Below are positions 15,706 to 25,265 of a DNA stretch of 64,000 nt, piece by piece. The stretch is from Methylobacterium sp. 2A (GTDB taxonomy: Bacteria; Pseudomonadota; Alphaproteobacteria; Rhizobiales; Beijerinckiaceae). Numbering within the stretch: the stretch's first letter is position 1; each line of letters starts with the position of its first letter. Below the pieces are notes generated by a model. That model worked only from the letters and a program-made list of their open reading frames with translations. It was not told where the DNA came from and searched no databases. The stretch lies in assembly GCF_009806555.1 (NCBI RefSeq), contig NZ_VUOK01000010.1, positions 1-64,000 of the forward strand, in the 5' to 3' direction. The translations under genes were made by a program, and so were the position numbers.

Positions 15706-16473
15706 TCACTTCGCGTAATGAAAGCCGGCCTGCTGCAACTCGGGCAGCGTGCCGACGGCGCCGGGGGTCAGGACGACGCCCGGAATGAGATGGTTCGTCA
15801 GCTCCGCCAGCGCATCGTGCGAGAGCTTGTCCGGGTTCAGATCGCGCCGGATGAGCGTCCCCGCCTGTTCCCAGATTGCGTTGTGACACGAGAGGAATAC
15901 GACGCCCCGGGCCATCAGCGCCGGGATCGTGTTGTTCTCCGGCGAGAACATCCCCGCCGGGTCCTGGTAGTTCGCGGCCCCCGCCTGAGCCGCTTTCTTC
16001 CGCACGATCAGCGTGTTGGTCTTGAACGCCTCGCCCGCGAGCTTGGTGAGTTGGTACTTGTCCCACATCGCCTGGTCGTAGAGGGCGACATTCGCCGATC
16101 CGTGGGTCGCCGAGGCGGCCAGAAAATCGGGATGCTTGAATGACCAGACCTGATTGTTCAGGGCGTTGCGCATGAGGTTCAGCCACGGCCCGCCGATGTC
16201 GGTGTTGTCCCAGACCTGGCGGGGGCCTCCCTTGTAGGCGATCACCTCTGACAGGGCCTCGTGGTCCCAGAAATCTGGTCGGTCGAGGATCATCGGCACG
16301 ATCTTAAAATCCCGCCGGCGCGGGGCCCTCGCCAGACGGTCTGTGAGGTCCCGCAGATTTCGGCTGCCCTCGGGTAGGTCGGCGGCGGTGGTCGCCCCGG
16401 CCGGGCGCGCGTCCGCCAAGCCTGCGGCGAGGCCGGCGCCCAGGGCAAGCAGGCTGCGGCGTTCGAGGGTCAT
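15706..16473 (-). CDS. Tat-exported DsrE-like protein of the tsd operon
   Basis: A 255-aa product with a twin-arginine signal (MTLERRSLLALGAGLAAGLA). The mature part ends with a DsrE-like fold: RGVVFLSCHNAIWEQAG supplies a possible sulfur-carrying Cys, and the C-terminal TPGAVGTLPELQQAGFHYAK matches the end of periplasmic DsrE relatives. The first half is longer than usual. DsrE-type proteins carry persulfide between partners. It lies 29 bp downstream of tsdA, so it probably accepts or delivers sulfur for that enzyme. The exact partner is unknown. Confidence 0.65.
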   Translation of the reverse strand: MTLERRSLLALGAGLAAGLADARPAGATTAADLPEGSRNLRDLTDRLARAPRRRDFKIVPMILDRPDFWDHEALSEVIAYKGGPRQVWDNTDIGGPWLNLMRNALNNQVWSFKHPDFLAASATHGSANVALYDQAMWDKYQLTKLAGEAFKTNTLIVRKKAAQAGAANYQDPAGMFSPENNTIPALMARGVVFLSCHNAIWEQAGTLIRRDLNPDKLSHDALAELTNHLIPGVVLTPGAVGTLPELQQAGFHYAK

Positions 16474-16502
16474 GATCGTGCTCCCAGGGGGCCAGTTGCT
16501 GT

Positions 16503-17435
16503 TCAGTGCGGCACGGTCCCGGCAGGAGGTGCCCCCTCACCGAGCGTCACGCCGTCCACGGCCTGACCGTAGAAATCGTAAGGGCTGTCGTGATGGGCCT
16601 TGCGGGTCGCCGCGAGATCGCCGGTGAAGCGTGGGTCCTGCGGTCGCTCGCGACTGTCGATATAGGCGGCGACGTCCCAGGCTTCGGCATCGGTGAGGCT
16701 GTTGCCCTGGCTCAGCGGCATATTGGCCTTGATGAAGCCTGCCGCGTTGACGACCGAACTCATCCCCGCGCCCCAATTGTAGGAGCGGGCTCCCCACAGT
16801 GGCGGGAACACGATCGTCCCGTCCGGGCTCGCCTGCCCGGCACCGTCGCCACCGTGACAGAGGGCGCATTTCGCGGCGTAGACTTCTCGCCCATGGGCCA
16901 GATCGAGGCCTTTGGGCTTGGCGAGCTTCGGGTACCCCTGCCCGGGAAGCTTCATGCCTACGGGAGCCCCGTGGGCGAGGAAGGCGGCATAGGTCTCCAG
17001 CGCGACCAGGACGGGATCGCCCAGCGGGGGCGCCTTGCCGTTCATGCTGTAGCGGAAGCATCCCTGAAGCCGCTCCGCGAAGGTATTCACGTGACGGTTC
17101 TTCGCCCGGTAGGCCGGGTAGACGAGATAGGCCGCCCAGAGGGGAGCGGAATGGCCGAGGCGGCCCCGGTCGAGGTGACAGTTCGTGCAGCGCAGATCGT
17201 TGCCGACGAAGGCCCGCGCCTCGGCGCCCGTATCGCGAAAGATGCGCTCGCCCAGGCGAATGACTTGGCCGAAGTCGTCGTCGGAGATGGCGGAATCGGG
17301 CTGAGGCACGAAGGGCGGCGCGGTTGTCTCGGCCCCTACGGAACCGAGGGGCGTCAGGACCGCGAGGCCCCCCATCGCCGTTGCCAGCGCGAGGCGGGCT
17401 GCGGACCGTCCGGTGAAGCGCGTCATAAGGTTCAT
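16503..17435 (-). CDS. tsdA: Thiosulfate dehydrogenase TsdA (dihaem cytochrome c)
   Basis: A 310-aa secreted product (signal peptide to about residue 35). Two haem motifs are present, CTNCH and CALCH. Between them is LQGCFRYSMNG, the segment that in TsdA supplies the unusual Cys axial ligand of the active-site haem. TsdA joins two thiosulfates into tetrathionate in the periplasm, or runs in reverse. The start overlaps the upstream cytochrome gene by four bases (ATGA), so both are co-translated. Without the Cys one would call it a generic dihaem cytochrome; with it the identification is strong. Confidence 0.85.
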   Translation of the reverse strand: MNLMTRFTGRSAARLALATAMGGLAVLTPLGSVGAETTAPPFVPQPDSAISDDDFGQVIRLGERIFRDTGAEARAFVGNDLRCTNCHLDRGRLGHSAPLWAAYLVYPAYRAKNRHVNTFAERLQGCFRYSMNGKAPPLGDPVLVALETYAAFLAHGAPVGMKLPGQGYPKLAKPKGLDLAHGREVYAAKCALCHGGDGAGQASPDGTIVFPPLWGARSYNWGAGMSSVVNAAGFIKANMPLSQGNSLTDAEAWDVAAYIDSRERPQDPRFTGDLAATRKAHHDSPYDFYGQAVDGVTLGEGAPPAGTVPH

Positions 17436-18115
17436 CGGCCGCCTCCAATCGCCGTGACAGGAAGAGCGGCGTAGTAGGCAGCGACGGCGGTGGCGTCGTC
17501 ATCGCTCAGCCGGTCGGCGATCCCCTTCATCAGCCCGAGGGGATCGTTGTGGCGTGTCCCGGCTTTCCAGGCGGAGAGCTGCGCCGCGAGATAGGCGGCC
17601 GGCTGGCCGGCCAGCGGCGGGAAGGCGGCGCCGACGCCCTGCCCAGCTGGGCCGTGGCATTGTGCGCAAGCGGGCAATGCCTTCGTCCACTCACCAGTCT
17701 GCGCCAGCATTCGGCCGCGGTCGTATGCCGTGTCGTCCGGCTGGGGTGTCCCGTCGGGCGGCGGGGCGCGGAGCCCGGCATAAAAGACGGCCAACGCCCG
17801 CCGCTCCTCCGGTGCTAGGCCTTGGGCAATCGGACCCATGATCTCATGGTCCCGGCTGCCGTCGGCGAAGCTGTCGAGCTCGTGTGCGAGGTAGTCCTCC
17901 GCGAGGCCTGAAAGACGGGGAAAGCCGCCCTCGGCATTTCCGCCCCCGGAATCCCCGTGGCACGAGGCACAGGCCGGCACGCCGGCCTGTGTTCCGTTAC
18001 GGGCGATTTCACCACCGTCCATGGCTCGTGCTGGGCAGACAGAAGCACACATCAACAGTCCGCCGAACGCGATGCGGACACTCCTGCTCGCCGCCAGAGC
18101 CAACCTGCGACTCAT
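17432..18115 (-). CDS. Dihaem cytochrome c4-type electron acceptor (TsdB-like)
   Basis: About 227 aa with a signal peptide (SRRLALAASRSVRIAF, cleavage near PARA). Two class I haem domains follow: CASCH and CAQCH, each with a distal Met (LMKG in the second). This is the layout of cytochrome c4, the usual partner TsdB. It accepts electrons from TsdA and passes them to an oxidase. I prefer the start at 18115. An in-frame ATG at 18178 has a better ribosome site (AAGGA) but would fall very close to, or before, the promoter implied by the PmrA-type box at 18200-18217. Confidence 0.75.
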   Translation of the reverse strand: MSRRLALAASRSVRIAFGGLLMCASVCPARAMDGGEIARNGTQAGVPACASCHGDSGGGNAEGGFPRLSGLAEDYLAHELDSFADGSRDHEIMGPIAQGLAPEERRALAVFYAGLRAPPPDGTPQPDDTAYDRGRMLAQTGEWTKALPACAQCHGPAGQGVGAAFPPLAGQPAAYLAAQLSAWKAGTRHNDPLGLMKGIADRLSDDDATAVAAYYAALPVTAIGGGR

Positions 18116-18199
18116 CGGAAGCACAGCGACGAGCGCAGAAAAGGCAAGGTGAGAAACTTTGACCGACGGTGCATGCATTCCGCCATCCTTGCCGTCCTG

Positions 18200-18217
18200 C
18201 TTAAGCCAGGCTTAAGG
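18200..18217 (-). promoter_or_regulatory. PmrA-type tandem box, copy 2
   Basis: CTTAAGC at 18200 and CTTAAGG at 18211 are again 11 bp apart. The site is 22-85 bp upstream of the tsdB-like gene, depending on its start. The central bases (CCAGG) are identical to copy 3 at 47121. A G6/C6 hairpin lies just to the right (18215-18230). Confidence 0.65.
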
Positions 18218-18526
18218 GGGGCTGCCCCCCGCCGAACAATGGAAAGGCACTCAGCACAAATATCCGTCATCGCGGCGGCGCGCTGGCATCCCGGGCTGGA
18301 GGATGCACTGTCGAGAACGTCGGCACGAACATTCCTCTGGTCGAACGCGCCAACGTCCGCTCGACCTTTTCCGGGAGCGCGACAGCCGCCGAACCGGCAG
18401 TGGCTCCGGCTTCGCTATGGCAAAGGTAGGTCTCGGCCCGACCTCGCAAGGGGACTTACCAAGGACCGAAGCATCCTGAAGGGGTGGCGTGCAGGATCAC
18501 GGTTGCAATGGGCAGACCGACACCCT

Positions 18527-18625
18527 TCACACCCCCTTGAGTAGCCACCGCAGCGGCAGGGCGACAGCCGTGAGGCTCGCCACGCTCATCGCCCAGATCA
18601 GCACGAACCAGCCGAACCTGCGCAT
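18527..18625 (-). CDS. DUF2474 / CydX-like small subunit of bd oxidase
   Basis: A 32-aa product, MRRFGWFVLIWAMSVASLTA then VALPLRWLLKGV, with one membrane helix. Its start overlaps the cydB stop as TGATG. It has the length, position and single-helix form of DUF2474/CydX proteins, which stabilise cytochrome bd oxidases. It is the last gene of the cydAB operon. Confidence 0.75.
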   Translation of the reverse strand: MRRFGWFVLIWAMSVASLTAVALPLRWLLKGV

Positions 18626-19635
18626 CAGTGGTACCCCGCTTCCGCCGTGACCTTGCCGCGGAACAGCCAGTACACGTAGGCTGTGTAGGCCAGGACCAGG
18701 GGCACCAGCACCGCCGCGCCGTAGAGCAGGAAGCCCTGCGATTTCGGATGCGTCGCCGCCTGCCAGATCGTGACGCTCGGCGGCACGATGTACGGCCACA
18801 TGCTGATGCCGAGCCCGACATAGGACAGCAGGAAGAAACCGAGCGCGCAGAGGAAGGGCGTGACCTCCTCCCGCCGCCCTAGGGCCTGGGCGAAGCGCCA
18901 CGCCAGGAGCCCGACCAGGATCGGCACCGGCGCGCCGACGAACAGGCCGGGCAGGCCGAGCCAGCGGGCGCGAAAGGGCGCGCTGATCGCCAGCGTCGTC
19001 GCCGAGACCACGGCGATGAGGACCAGCGTCGCCACCGCCAAGGGCTTGGCGAGGTTATACGCCCGGATCTGCAATTCGCCGCTGGTCTTCCAAATCAGCC
19101 AGCAGGCCCCGAGCAGGCCGTAGCCTACGACGAGCGCGAAGCCGGTCAGCACAGAGAACGGCGTCAGCCAGTCCCACCAGCCGCCCGCATAGGCCCGGCC
19201 CTCGATCCTGATGCCCTGGACGAAGGCGCCGAGCGCGATCCCCTGGCAGAAGGCGGCGACGAAGCTGCCCCAGGAGAAGGCACGGTCCCACCACAGCTGC
19301 CCGCGCGGCGTCGCCATGCGGAAGCGCATCTCGAAGGCGACGCCCCGGAACACCAGCGCCAGCAGCATCAGGATCAGTGGCATGTACAGGGCGGGCAGGA
19401 TCGTGGCGTAGGCCAGCGGAAACACCGCAAACAACCCGCCGCCGCCCAGCACGAGCCAAGTCTCGTTGCCGTCCCAGACGGGGGCGACCGAGTTCACCAT
19501 CACGTCCCGCTCGGCCTTGCCGCGCACCGCCGGGAACAGGATGCCGAGCCCGAGATCGAACCCGTCCATCGCCACGTAGAGAAACACGGCGGTGGCGATG
19601 AGGATCGCCCAGATGAGGGTTAGATCGAGGTCCAT
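18625..19635 (-). CDS. cydB: Cytochrome bd-type quinol oxidase subunit II
   Basis: A 336-aa integral membrane protein with about eight helices. The start (MDLDLTLIWAILIATAVFLY) and the segment DGFDLGLGILFP followed by SVAPVWDGNETWLVLGGGG are diagnostic of CydB. It pairs with CydA to reduce oxygen to water using quinol. The close spacing to cydA (12 bp) and overlap with the DUF2474 gene show one operon. The short form without a haem-binding insert matches the cyanide-insensitive (Cio) type, which also tolerates sulfide and so fits the sulfur genes around it. Confidence 0.9.
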   Translation of the reverse strand: MDLDLTLIWAILIATAVFLYVAMDGFDLGLGILFPAVRGKAERDVMVNSVAPVWDGNETWLVLGGGGLFAVFPLAYATILPALYMPLILMLLALVFRGVAFEMRFRMATPRGQLWWDRAFSWGSFVAAFCQGIALGAFVQGIRIEGRAYAGGWWDWLTPFSVLTGFALVVGYGLLGACWLIWKTSGELQIRAYNLAKPLAVATLVLIAVVSATTLAISAPFRARWLGLPGLFVGAPVPILVGLLAWRFAQALGRREEVTPFLCALGFFLLSYVGLGISMWPYIVPPSVTIWQAATHPKSQGFLLYGAAVLVPLVLAYTAYVYWLFRGKVTAEAGYH

Positions 19636-19647
19636 GACAGCCTCCCC

Positions 19648-21072
19648 TCACTCGGCCGGTTGCAGGTGCGCGTCACCGGCGAGTGCCGGCGCCGGAGTAA
19701 TGCCCGCCGTGCGGACCGGCTGGCCGACGGGCGGGCCGGATTCGTGCGGTCGCGGGGTCTGGTTGAACAGGTGGAACAGGTACCAGATGCCCGCCCCGAA
19801 CACCGCGAAGTAGACCAGCGCGAAGGCCGCGAGGGAGGCCGCCACGGCGGGGGCGGCGATGGGTGAGACGCTGTCGGCGGTGCGCAGCAGGCCGTAGACC
19901 GTGAAGGGCTGGCGGCCGGTTTCCGTCACCACCCAGCCCGCCGTCACCGCGATCAGCCCCGAGGGGCCCATCGCCACGGCGAAGCGGTGCAGCCAGGGCG
20001 TCTCGAACAGGCGGCCCTTGTACCGCAGAAACAGCGACCACAGGCCGAGGCCGATCATCAGCATGCCGAGCCCGACCATCACCCGGAAGGCCCAGAACAC
20101 CAGCGGCAGGTTGGTCGGCCACGTGTCGCGCGGCAGGTCCTTCAGGCCCGTGACCTTCGCGTTCAGATCATGCGCGAGATAGAGGCTGGCGAGGCCCGGG
20201 ATGCCGATCTCGTATTTGGTCTCGGCGGCCTGCGCGTCCGGCCAGCCGAACAGAATCGAGGGCGCGCGGGTCACGCTGTCGAAGTGGCCCTCCATCGCCG
20301 CGACCTTGGCGGGCTGGTGGTGGTAGCTGTTCCCGCCGTGCAGGTCGCCGAGCACCAGTTGCACCGGGGCGACGATCGCCGCCATCCACATCGCCATGGA
20401 GAACATCAGCCGGGCGCGGGGATTGGTCCGGTCGCGCAGCAGGTGCCACGCGCCGACCGCGCCGACGATCATCGCCGTCGTCAGATAGGCCGCCGTCACG
20501 GTGTGGGCGAAGCGGTAGGGGAAGGACGGGTTGAAGATCACCGCCGTCCAGCTCTCCGGCACGAACCGGCCGTCGGCATCGAGCGAGTAGCCCGCGGGCG
20601 TCTGCATCCAGGAATTGGCGGACAATATCCAGAAGGCCGAGAGCAGCGTGCCGCCCGCGACGAGGCAGGTCGCCAGGAAGTGCAGGCGGGGGCCCACCCG
20701 CTCCATCCCGAACAGCATCACCCCGAGGAAGCCCGCCTCCAGGAAGAAGGCGGTCAGCACCTCATAGCCGAGCAGCGGCCCGAGCACGGGAGCGGTCTTG
20801 TCCGAGAAGACCGACCAGTTGGTGCCGAACTGGTAGCTCATCACCAGCCCCGACACGACGCCCATGGCGAAGGCTACGGCGAAGACCTTCAGCCAGTAGC
20901 GGTAGGTGTCGAGATAGACTGGCTTGTCGGTGGCGAGCCAGAAGGCTTCCAGCACCGCGAGATAGCTCGCCAGCCCGATGGTGAAAGCCGGGAACAGGAA
21001 GTGCCAGACGACCGTGAAGGCGAACTGACTGCGGGCGAGGTCGAGCGCGCTCGGGAGATGGTTGGCCAGCAT
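19648..21072 (-). CDS. cydA: Cytochrome bd-type quinol oxidase subunit I (cyanide-insensitive type)
   Basis: A 474-aa product from the ATG at 21072 ([20 protein letters not shown]). The frame is open further up, but that would add 35 atypical residues. It has about nine helices. Conserved parts include FHFLFPA-like [15 protein letters not shown], the haem-ligand regions around [12 protein letters not shown] and [11 protein letters not shown], and a short Q-loop typical of the Cio branch. It oxidises quinol and binds haems b and d or their equivalents. Its location beside peroxiredoxin and SQR suggests it takes electrons from sulfide-derived quinol while resisting sulfide inhibition. Confidence 0.9.
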   Translation of the reverse strand: MLANHLPSALDLARSQFAFTVVWHFLFPAFTIGLASYLAVLEAFWLATDKPVYLDTYRYWLKVFAVAFAMGVVSGLVMSYQFGTNWSVFSDKTAPVLGPLLGYEVLTAFFLEAGFLGVMLFGMERVGPRLHFLATCLVAGGTLLSAFWILSANSWMQTPAGYSLDADGRFVPESWTAVIFNPSFPYRFAHTVTAAYLTTAMIVGAVGAWHLLRDRTNPRARLMFSMAMWMAAIVAPVQLVLGDLHGGNSYHHQPAKVAAMEGHFDSVTRAPSILFGWPDAQAAETKYEIGIPGLASLYLAHDLNAKVTGLKDLPRDTWPTNLPLVFWAFRVMVGLGMLMIGLGLWSLFLRYKGRLFETPWLHRFAVAMGPSGLIAVTAGWVVTETGRQPFTVYGLLRTADSVSPIAAPAVAASLAAFALVYFAVFGAGIWYLFHLFNQTPRPHESGPPVGQPVRTAGITPAPALAGDAHLQPAE

Positions 21073-21222
21073 CCGTGGGCGCTGCCTTTGGCGGGAATGG
21101 GGACATCCGGGAGGCCCGCCATGGACCGTACCGAACCAAGCATGCCGCCGGAATGTCGCCCCGCCTTCATATGCCACAGCTCGGGCGTGTCAATACAAGT
21201 TTATGATGCGAAGACCTACTCG

Positions 21223-21238
21223 ATATGAATTTGCATAT
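21223..21238. promoter_or_regulatory. Palindrome in the cydA/peroxiredoxin control region
   Basis: ATATG and CATAT form a perfect inverted repeat with a 6-nt spacer, in an AT-rich patch between the divergent cydA and peroxiredoxin genes. It is a candidate operator, possibly for the ArsR-type regulator co-transcribed with the peroxiredoxin. A related CGCATATG sequence lies upstream of soxX near 29131. Confidence 0.4.
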
Positions 21239-21301
21239 TGACCGGCATCGTAGCGAGGTCCACGGTGCTGACCACACTGTTGAAACGTCGAGAGTTGTTC
21301 C

Positions 21302-21961
21302 ATGAGTATCGAAACCGACACCGATCCGCCCGTGCCGCCGCCCGCCTGCCCGCCGATCATCGGCGACGTCGCGCCGAACTTTCGCGCGCGGACGACGATG
21401 GGCCCGCGGACGCTCGCCTCGTATCGCGGACGCTGGCTGGTGTTCTTCTCCCACCCGGCCGACTTCACCCCCGTCTGCACCAGCGAGTTCGTCGCGTTCG
21501 CCCAGGCCTACGAGGCCTTTCGGGACACCGACTGCGACCTGCTCGCCCTGTCCGTCGACAGCCTTTCCTCCCACTTGGCCTGGAAGCACAGCATCGAGCA
21601 GCGTTTCGGCGTGCGGGTGCCATTCCCTATCGTCGAAGATCCCGCCATGGGCATCGCCCGGGCCTACGGCATGCTGCCGGCTGGCTCGACGTCGAGCGCC
21701 ACCGTCCGGACCACGTTCGTCATCGATCCTGAAGGCATCGTGCGGGCGCTGGTCGCCTACCCGCTGACGGTGGGCCGCAGCATCGCCGAGATCCTTCGGC
21801 TGGTGCAGGCGCTCCAAGCCTGCGACGCATCGGACGTCTCGACGCCGGAGGGATGGCAACCCGGCGACCAGGTGCTTGTGAACCCGCCTCTGACGAGCGA
21901 CGAGATCGCCCAGCCAGGCGCTGCGGGGCAGGACTGGTACTACCGCTTGGGAAGCCTGTGA
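21302..21961 (+). CDS. 1-Cys (Prx6-type) peroxiredoxin
   Basis: A 219-aa product. The peroxidatic site is HPADFTPVC, with Cys59. The long C-terminal part (ending QDWYYRLGSL) is typical of Prx6 proteins, as is TFVIDPEGIVRA. It reduces peroxides, and members near sulfur genes may also handle persulfides. Its stop overlaps the start of an ArsR-type regulator (TGATG), so the pair is co-translated. It is divergent from the bd oxidase. Confidence 0.9.
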   Translation: MSIETDTDPPVPPPACPPIIGDVAPNFRARTTMGPRTLASYRGRWLVFFSHPADFTPVCTSEFVAFAQAYEAFRDTDCDLLALSVDSLSSHLAWKHSIEQRFGVRVPFPIVEDPAMGIARAYGMLPAGSTSSATVRTTFVIDPEGIVRALVAYPLTVGRSIAEILRLVQALQACDASDVSTPEGWQPGDQVLVNPPLTSDEIAQPGAAGQDWYYRLGSL

Positions 21962-22347
21962 TGGCCTCCGGCACGGACGAGGCGACGGCGATCCTGATCG
22001 CCGACCTGCTCAAGGTCGCCGCCAACCCGAACCGGCTGCGCATCCTGTATCTCCTGGCGGAGGGAGAGCGATCCGTCTCTGAGATCGAGCAGCAGCTCGG
22101 CATCCGCCAACCAACGCTGTCGCAGCAGCTCGGGGAGCTGCGCAACGCTGAGGTCGTGGCCACGCGGCGCGAGCACAAGGTGGTGTTCTACAGCCTGAGC
22201 GACGCCCGCATGCAGGCCCTCCTCGACGCGTTCGACGACATCCTGATCGCGGGTCGACCGCGGAGAAGCTTGCCTGCGCGCAGCCCGGATGCGCGAGCGC
22301 GGGCGCTCGGCCAAGCGGCGATGTTCGGTCAGGTCGGAGAACCTTGA
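21961..22347 (+). CDS. ArsR-type transcriptional regulator lacking cysteines
   Basis: A 128-aa winged-helix protein (MASGTDEATAILIADLLKVA; recognition region IEQQLGIRQPTLSQQLGELR). It resembles BigR/SqrR/SoxR regulators, which sense persulfide with two Cys. Here the first position is Tyr (RILYLLAEGE) and no Cys is present anywhere. It therefore cannot use that mechanism and may sense another signal or act as a plain repressor. It is co-translated with the peroxiredoxin, and convergent to the SQR gene, from which a strong hairpin separates it. Confidence 0.8.
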   Translation: MASGTDEATAILIADLLKVAANPNRLRILYLLAEGERSVSEIEQQLGIRQPTLSQQLGELRNAEVVATRREHKVVFYSLSDARMQALLDAFDDILIAGRPRRSLPARSPDARARALGQAAMFGQVGEP

Positions 22348-22479
22348 CGGACGCTGTCGCTCCGTTCCTAGCGCCGCTCGCTGGCGCTGGCGCGCCGCTC
22401 CGAACACGTGCCTCACGGTCCGGAACCCTAGCTGTCGGCTGAGGGCATGCGATTGAGCCCGCATCGTCGACGCACAGCG

Positions 22480-22508
22480 AGCGGCGCCGGGACAAAGCCG
22501 GCGCCGCT
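22480..22508. terminator. GC-rich hairpin between convergent genes
   Basis: An 11-bp stem (AGCGGCGCCGG/CCGGCGCCGCT) with a 7-nt loop lies between the ArsR gene and the end of the SQR gene. There is no clear T-run in either direction. It is probably a bidirectional terminator. Confidence 0.55.
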
Positions 22509-22513
22509 TAGCT

Positions 22514-24190
22514 TCAGGCGGCTGCCTTCTCCGGCTTAGCCATCCATTCGCGTCCCTTGAGCATGGCCTTCCAGTAGATTGGAGGCAGCATCCGCTCCTT
22601 CAGGAGCCATGCGAGGTGGCTCGGCTTCGTCCCGTCGATCAGCCATGCGGGGAAGCTCGGCATGAGCTTGCCGCCGTAGCCGAACTCCGCGAGCAGGATC
22701 TTACCTCGCTCGACCGTGAGCGGACACGAGCCGTAGCCGTCGTAGGCGACCTCGGCCCCGCGCAGGTGGCCCATCTCGACGAGGAGGTTGTGGGCCACCA
22801 CGGGCGCCTGCTTGCGCGCGGCGGCGGCGGTCTTGGCGTTGGGCGCGTTGCAGGCGTCGCCGAGCGCGTAGACCTCGGGGAAGCGACGGTGTCGCAGGCT
22901 CCCGGGGTCCACATCGACCCAGCCGGCGGCATCGGCCAGGGGCGAGACGCGGACGAAGTCGGGCGCCTGCTGCGGCGGGACGACGTGGATCATGTCGAAG
23001 CCGGTCTCAACCGTCTCGCTGCCGCCCTCCTCCGTCTTGCGCGAGAACCACGCGCGCCGAGCCGGACCGTCGATCCGGGTCAGGGTGTGATTGAAATTCA
23101 GGTTCGCGTCGTAGCGCTTCACGTAATTCATCAGGGCCGGGACGTATTCCTTCACGCCGAACAGGACTGGACCGGCATTGTAGAGCTCGACCGCGATGTC
23201 CCCGAGCCGCCCCTGCCGCAGCCAGTGGTCGGCGGAAAGGTACATCGCCTTCTGCGGGGCGCCGGCGCACTTGATCGGCATCGGCGGCTGCGTGAAGACG
23301 GCGCGGCCCGCCCGCAGGTTCCGCACGAGGTCCCAGGTGTAGGGGGCGAGGTCGTAGCGGTAGTTCGAGGTGACCCCGTTCCGCCCGAGGGTTTCGGCGA
23401 GCCCCTCGATGCCGGCCCAGTTCAGCTTGAGGCCGGGCGCGACCACGAGGCGGTCGTAGCGCACCACCCGGCACCCTTCCAAGATTACCGCCTTGCGCTC
23501 GGGCTCGAAGGCCGCAACCGCCGCCTTGATCCAGCGCACGCCGTTCGGGATCAGGGAAGCCATGGTCCTGGCCGTGGCGGCGGGCTCGAACACTCCGCCG
23601 CCGACCATCGTCCAGCCCGGCTGGTAATAGTGCACGTCCGCCGGATCGATGACGGCGATGTCGAGGTCGGGTTTGCGCGCCTTCAGGCTCGCCGCGACGG
23701 CGATGCCGCCGGCCCCGCCGCCGACGACGACCACACTGTGGAACTGGTCGGCGTGCTCAGTAGGAACCCGGCCGCCTGCCGCGATGCGCCGGACGACGCC
23801 GCTCAGTTCGTATCCGGCCGCCTTGGTGGCAGCCAGGATGTCCGGAAGCGGCCGCGCAGCTGCCGCCTCGCCGAGCGCCCACAGCGTCGCGGAGCGGGTT
23901 CCGGTGCGGCAGAAGGCGAGCACCGGCTTCGGCAGGGCCGCGAGCTCGCCGCGGAAGGCCATCACATCCCCATCCGTCACCTTGCCCGACGTGACGGGTA
24001 GGTACCGCGCCTCCAGGCCGGCCGCACGCGCGGCGGCCTCCAACTCCGAGAAGCCCGGCTGGTCGCCGCCCTCGCCATCGGGGCGGTTGCAGATCACCGC
24101 CCGGAAGCCCGACTCGGCCGCCGCCGCGAGATCGGAGGGAGCGAGCTGACCCGTCACCGACAGGTCCGGGGAGAGGCGTTTGACGTCCAT
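22514..24190 (-). CDS. DUF442 phosphatase-like domain fused to sulfide:quinone oxidoreductase
   Basis: A 558-aa fusion. Residues 1-140 form a DUF442 domain with the loop CRTGTRS (Cys94), as in the N-terminal half of Blh proteins. Residues 153 onward are a flavoprotein: FAD loop VVVVGGGAGG (155-164), SQR-type Cys309 (IKCAGAPQKA) and Cys490 (GSCPLTVERGK), and the second FAD motif VYALGDACNA. The enzyme oxidises sulfide at the inner membrane and gives electrons to quinone. The DUF442 part may receive the sulfur. It is divergent from the TauE-dioxygenase operon. Confidence 0.9.
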   Translation of the reverse strand: MDVKRLSPDLSVTGQLAPSDLAAAAESGFRAVICNRPDGEGGDQPGFSELEAAARAAGLEARYLPVTSGKVTDGDVMAFRGELAALPKPVLAFCRTGTRSATLWALGEAAAARPLPDILAATKAAGYELSGVVRRIAAGGRVPTEHADQFHSVVVVGGGAGGIAVAASLKARKPDLDIAVIDPADVHYYQPGWTMVGGGVFEPAATARTMASLIPNGVRWIKAAVAAFEPERKAVILEGCRVVRYDRLVVAPGLKLNWAGIEGLAETLGRNGVTSNYRYDLAPYTWDLVRNLRAGRAVFTQPPMPIKCAGAPQKAMYLSADHWLRQGRLGDIAVELYNAGPVLFGVKEYVPALMNYVKRYDANLNFNHTLTRIDGPARRAWFSRKTEEGGSETVETGFDMIHVVPPQQAPDFVRVSPLADAAGWVDVDPGSLRHRRFPEVYALGDACNAPNAKTAAAARKQAPVVAHNLLVEMGHLRGAEVAYDGYGSCPLTVERGKILLAEFGYGGKLMPSFPAWLIDGTKPSHLAWLLKERMLPPIYWKAMLKGREWMAKPEKAAA

Positions 24191-24210
24191 GGCTAGATCC
24201 TCATCTGATA

Positions 24211-24243
24211 GATTTATATTATGAGTTGCGATTTCTATAAATC
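24211..24243. promoter_or_regulatory. Inverted repeat upstream of the SQR gene
   Basis: GATTTATA (24211) and TATAAATC (24236) form a perfect 8-bp inverted repeat with a 17-nt spacer, 20 bp upstream of the SQR start. It is a likely operator. The responsible regulator cannot be told from sequence, and three ArsR proteins are encoded in this window. Confidence 0.5.
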
Positions 24244-24405
24244 ATACGTTGACCTCCACCGCAAGAAGGTCCACCAGTGACGAAAGCGACGATCCTTTCA
24301 TTTTGTTTTTTTATTAAATGAATGACAGTCGGGATCGGGGCTTGCCGGCCGCCGACCGGCTCGACCGGTCGTCGACAAGGCCCCTGGACGCGGAGGTCAC
24401 CGCCG

Positions 24406-25191
24406 ATGAATGCGCTTCCCGCCATCTTGTCCGGCTCAGGGGTCGGCTTCACGCTCGGACTCATCGGCGGCGGCGGCTCGATCCTGGCGACGCCGCTTCT
24501 GCTGTACGTGGTCGGCATGGCCCAGCCGCACCTCGCCATTGGAACCGGCGCTCTGGCGGTCGCGGCCAACGCGTTCCTGACCCTCGTCGGGCACGCCAGG
24601 TCCGGCAACGTGCGTTGGCGCTGCGCCGTCGTGTTCGCCGGAGTCGGCATCCTTGGCGCCCTCGTCGGCTCGACGTTCGGCAAGGCGGTCGACGGCCAGC
24701 GCCTGCTCTTCCTCTTCGCGATGCTGATGGTCGTCGTGGGCATCCACATGCTGCGGGGTCGCAAGGTTCAGAGTGGAACCTCGGAGCCTGTCGGATGCGG
24801 TCCGGTACCGAGTTGGAAGGTCGTGGCCGTCGCCTTCGCGGTCGGGGTCCTGTCGGGCTTCTTCGGGATCGGCGGCGGGTTCCTGATCGTGCCGGGCCTC
24901 GTCTTCGCCACCGGCATGCCGCTGATCACTGCGGTCGGCACCTCGCTGCTCGCCGTTGGTGCCTTCGGCCTCGCCACAGCAACGAATTACGCCCTGTCCG
25001 GAATGGTCGATTGGGCCGTCGCCGGGGAATTCATCGCCGGCGGCCTCGTCGGCGGTTTCTTGGGTATGCGGCTGGCCAACCGGCTCTCTGGCTACAAGGG
25101 CGCGCTCGACACGGTATTCGCCACCGTCATCTTCGGTGTCGCCGGCTACATGCTCTACCGCAACGCCGGCGCTTTCGCCGCGACGCCTTGA
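24406..25191 (+). CDS. TauE/SafE-family sulfur-anion exporter
   Basis: A 261-aa integral membrane protein with about eight helices. It shows the two family repeats: TLGLIGGGGSILATPLL near the start and SGFFGIGGGFLIVPGLV in the second half. TauE/SafE proteins move sulfite or other sulfonates out of the cell. I use the ATG at 24406, since the open frame begins further up with non-typical residues. It is followed by a small DUF2892 protein and a persulfide dioxygenase on the same strand, so it likely exports the sulfite they produce. Confidence 0.85.
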   Translation: MNALPAILSGSGVGFTLGLIGGGGSILATPLLLYVVGMAQPHLAIGTGALAVAANAFLTLVGHARSGNVRWRCAVVFAGVGILGALVGSTFGKAVDGQRLLFLFAMLMVVVGIHMLRGRKVQSGTSEPVGCGPVPSWKVVAVAFAVGVLSGFFGIGGGFLIVPGLVFATGMPLITAVGTSLLAVGAFGLATATNYALSGMVDWAVAGEFIAGGLVGGFLGMRLANRLSGYKGALDTVFATVIFGVAGYMLYRNAGAFAATP

Positions 25192-25265
25192 CCGTCGCCG
25201 AGGCGGGCGCCCGGTGCCGCACCCGCTTCGATGACCACCGGACGGCACCTTTCAGGAAAACCGCC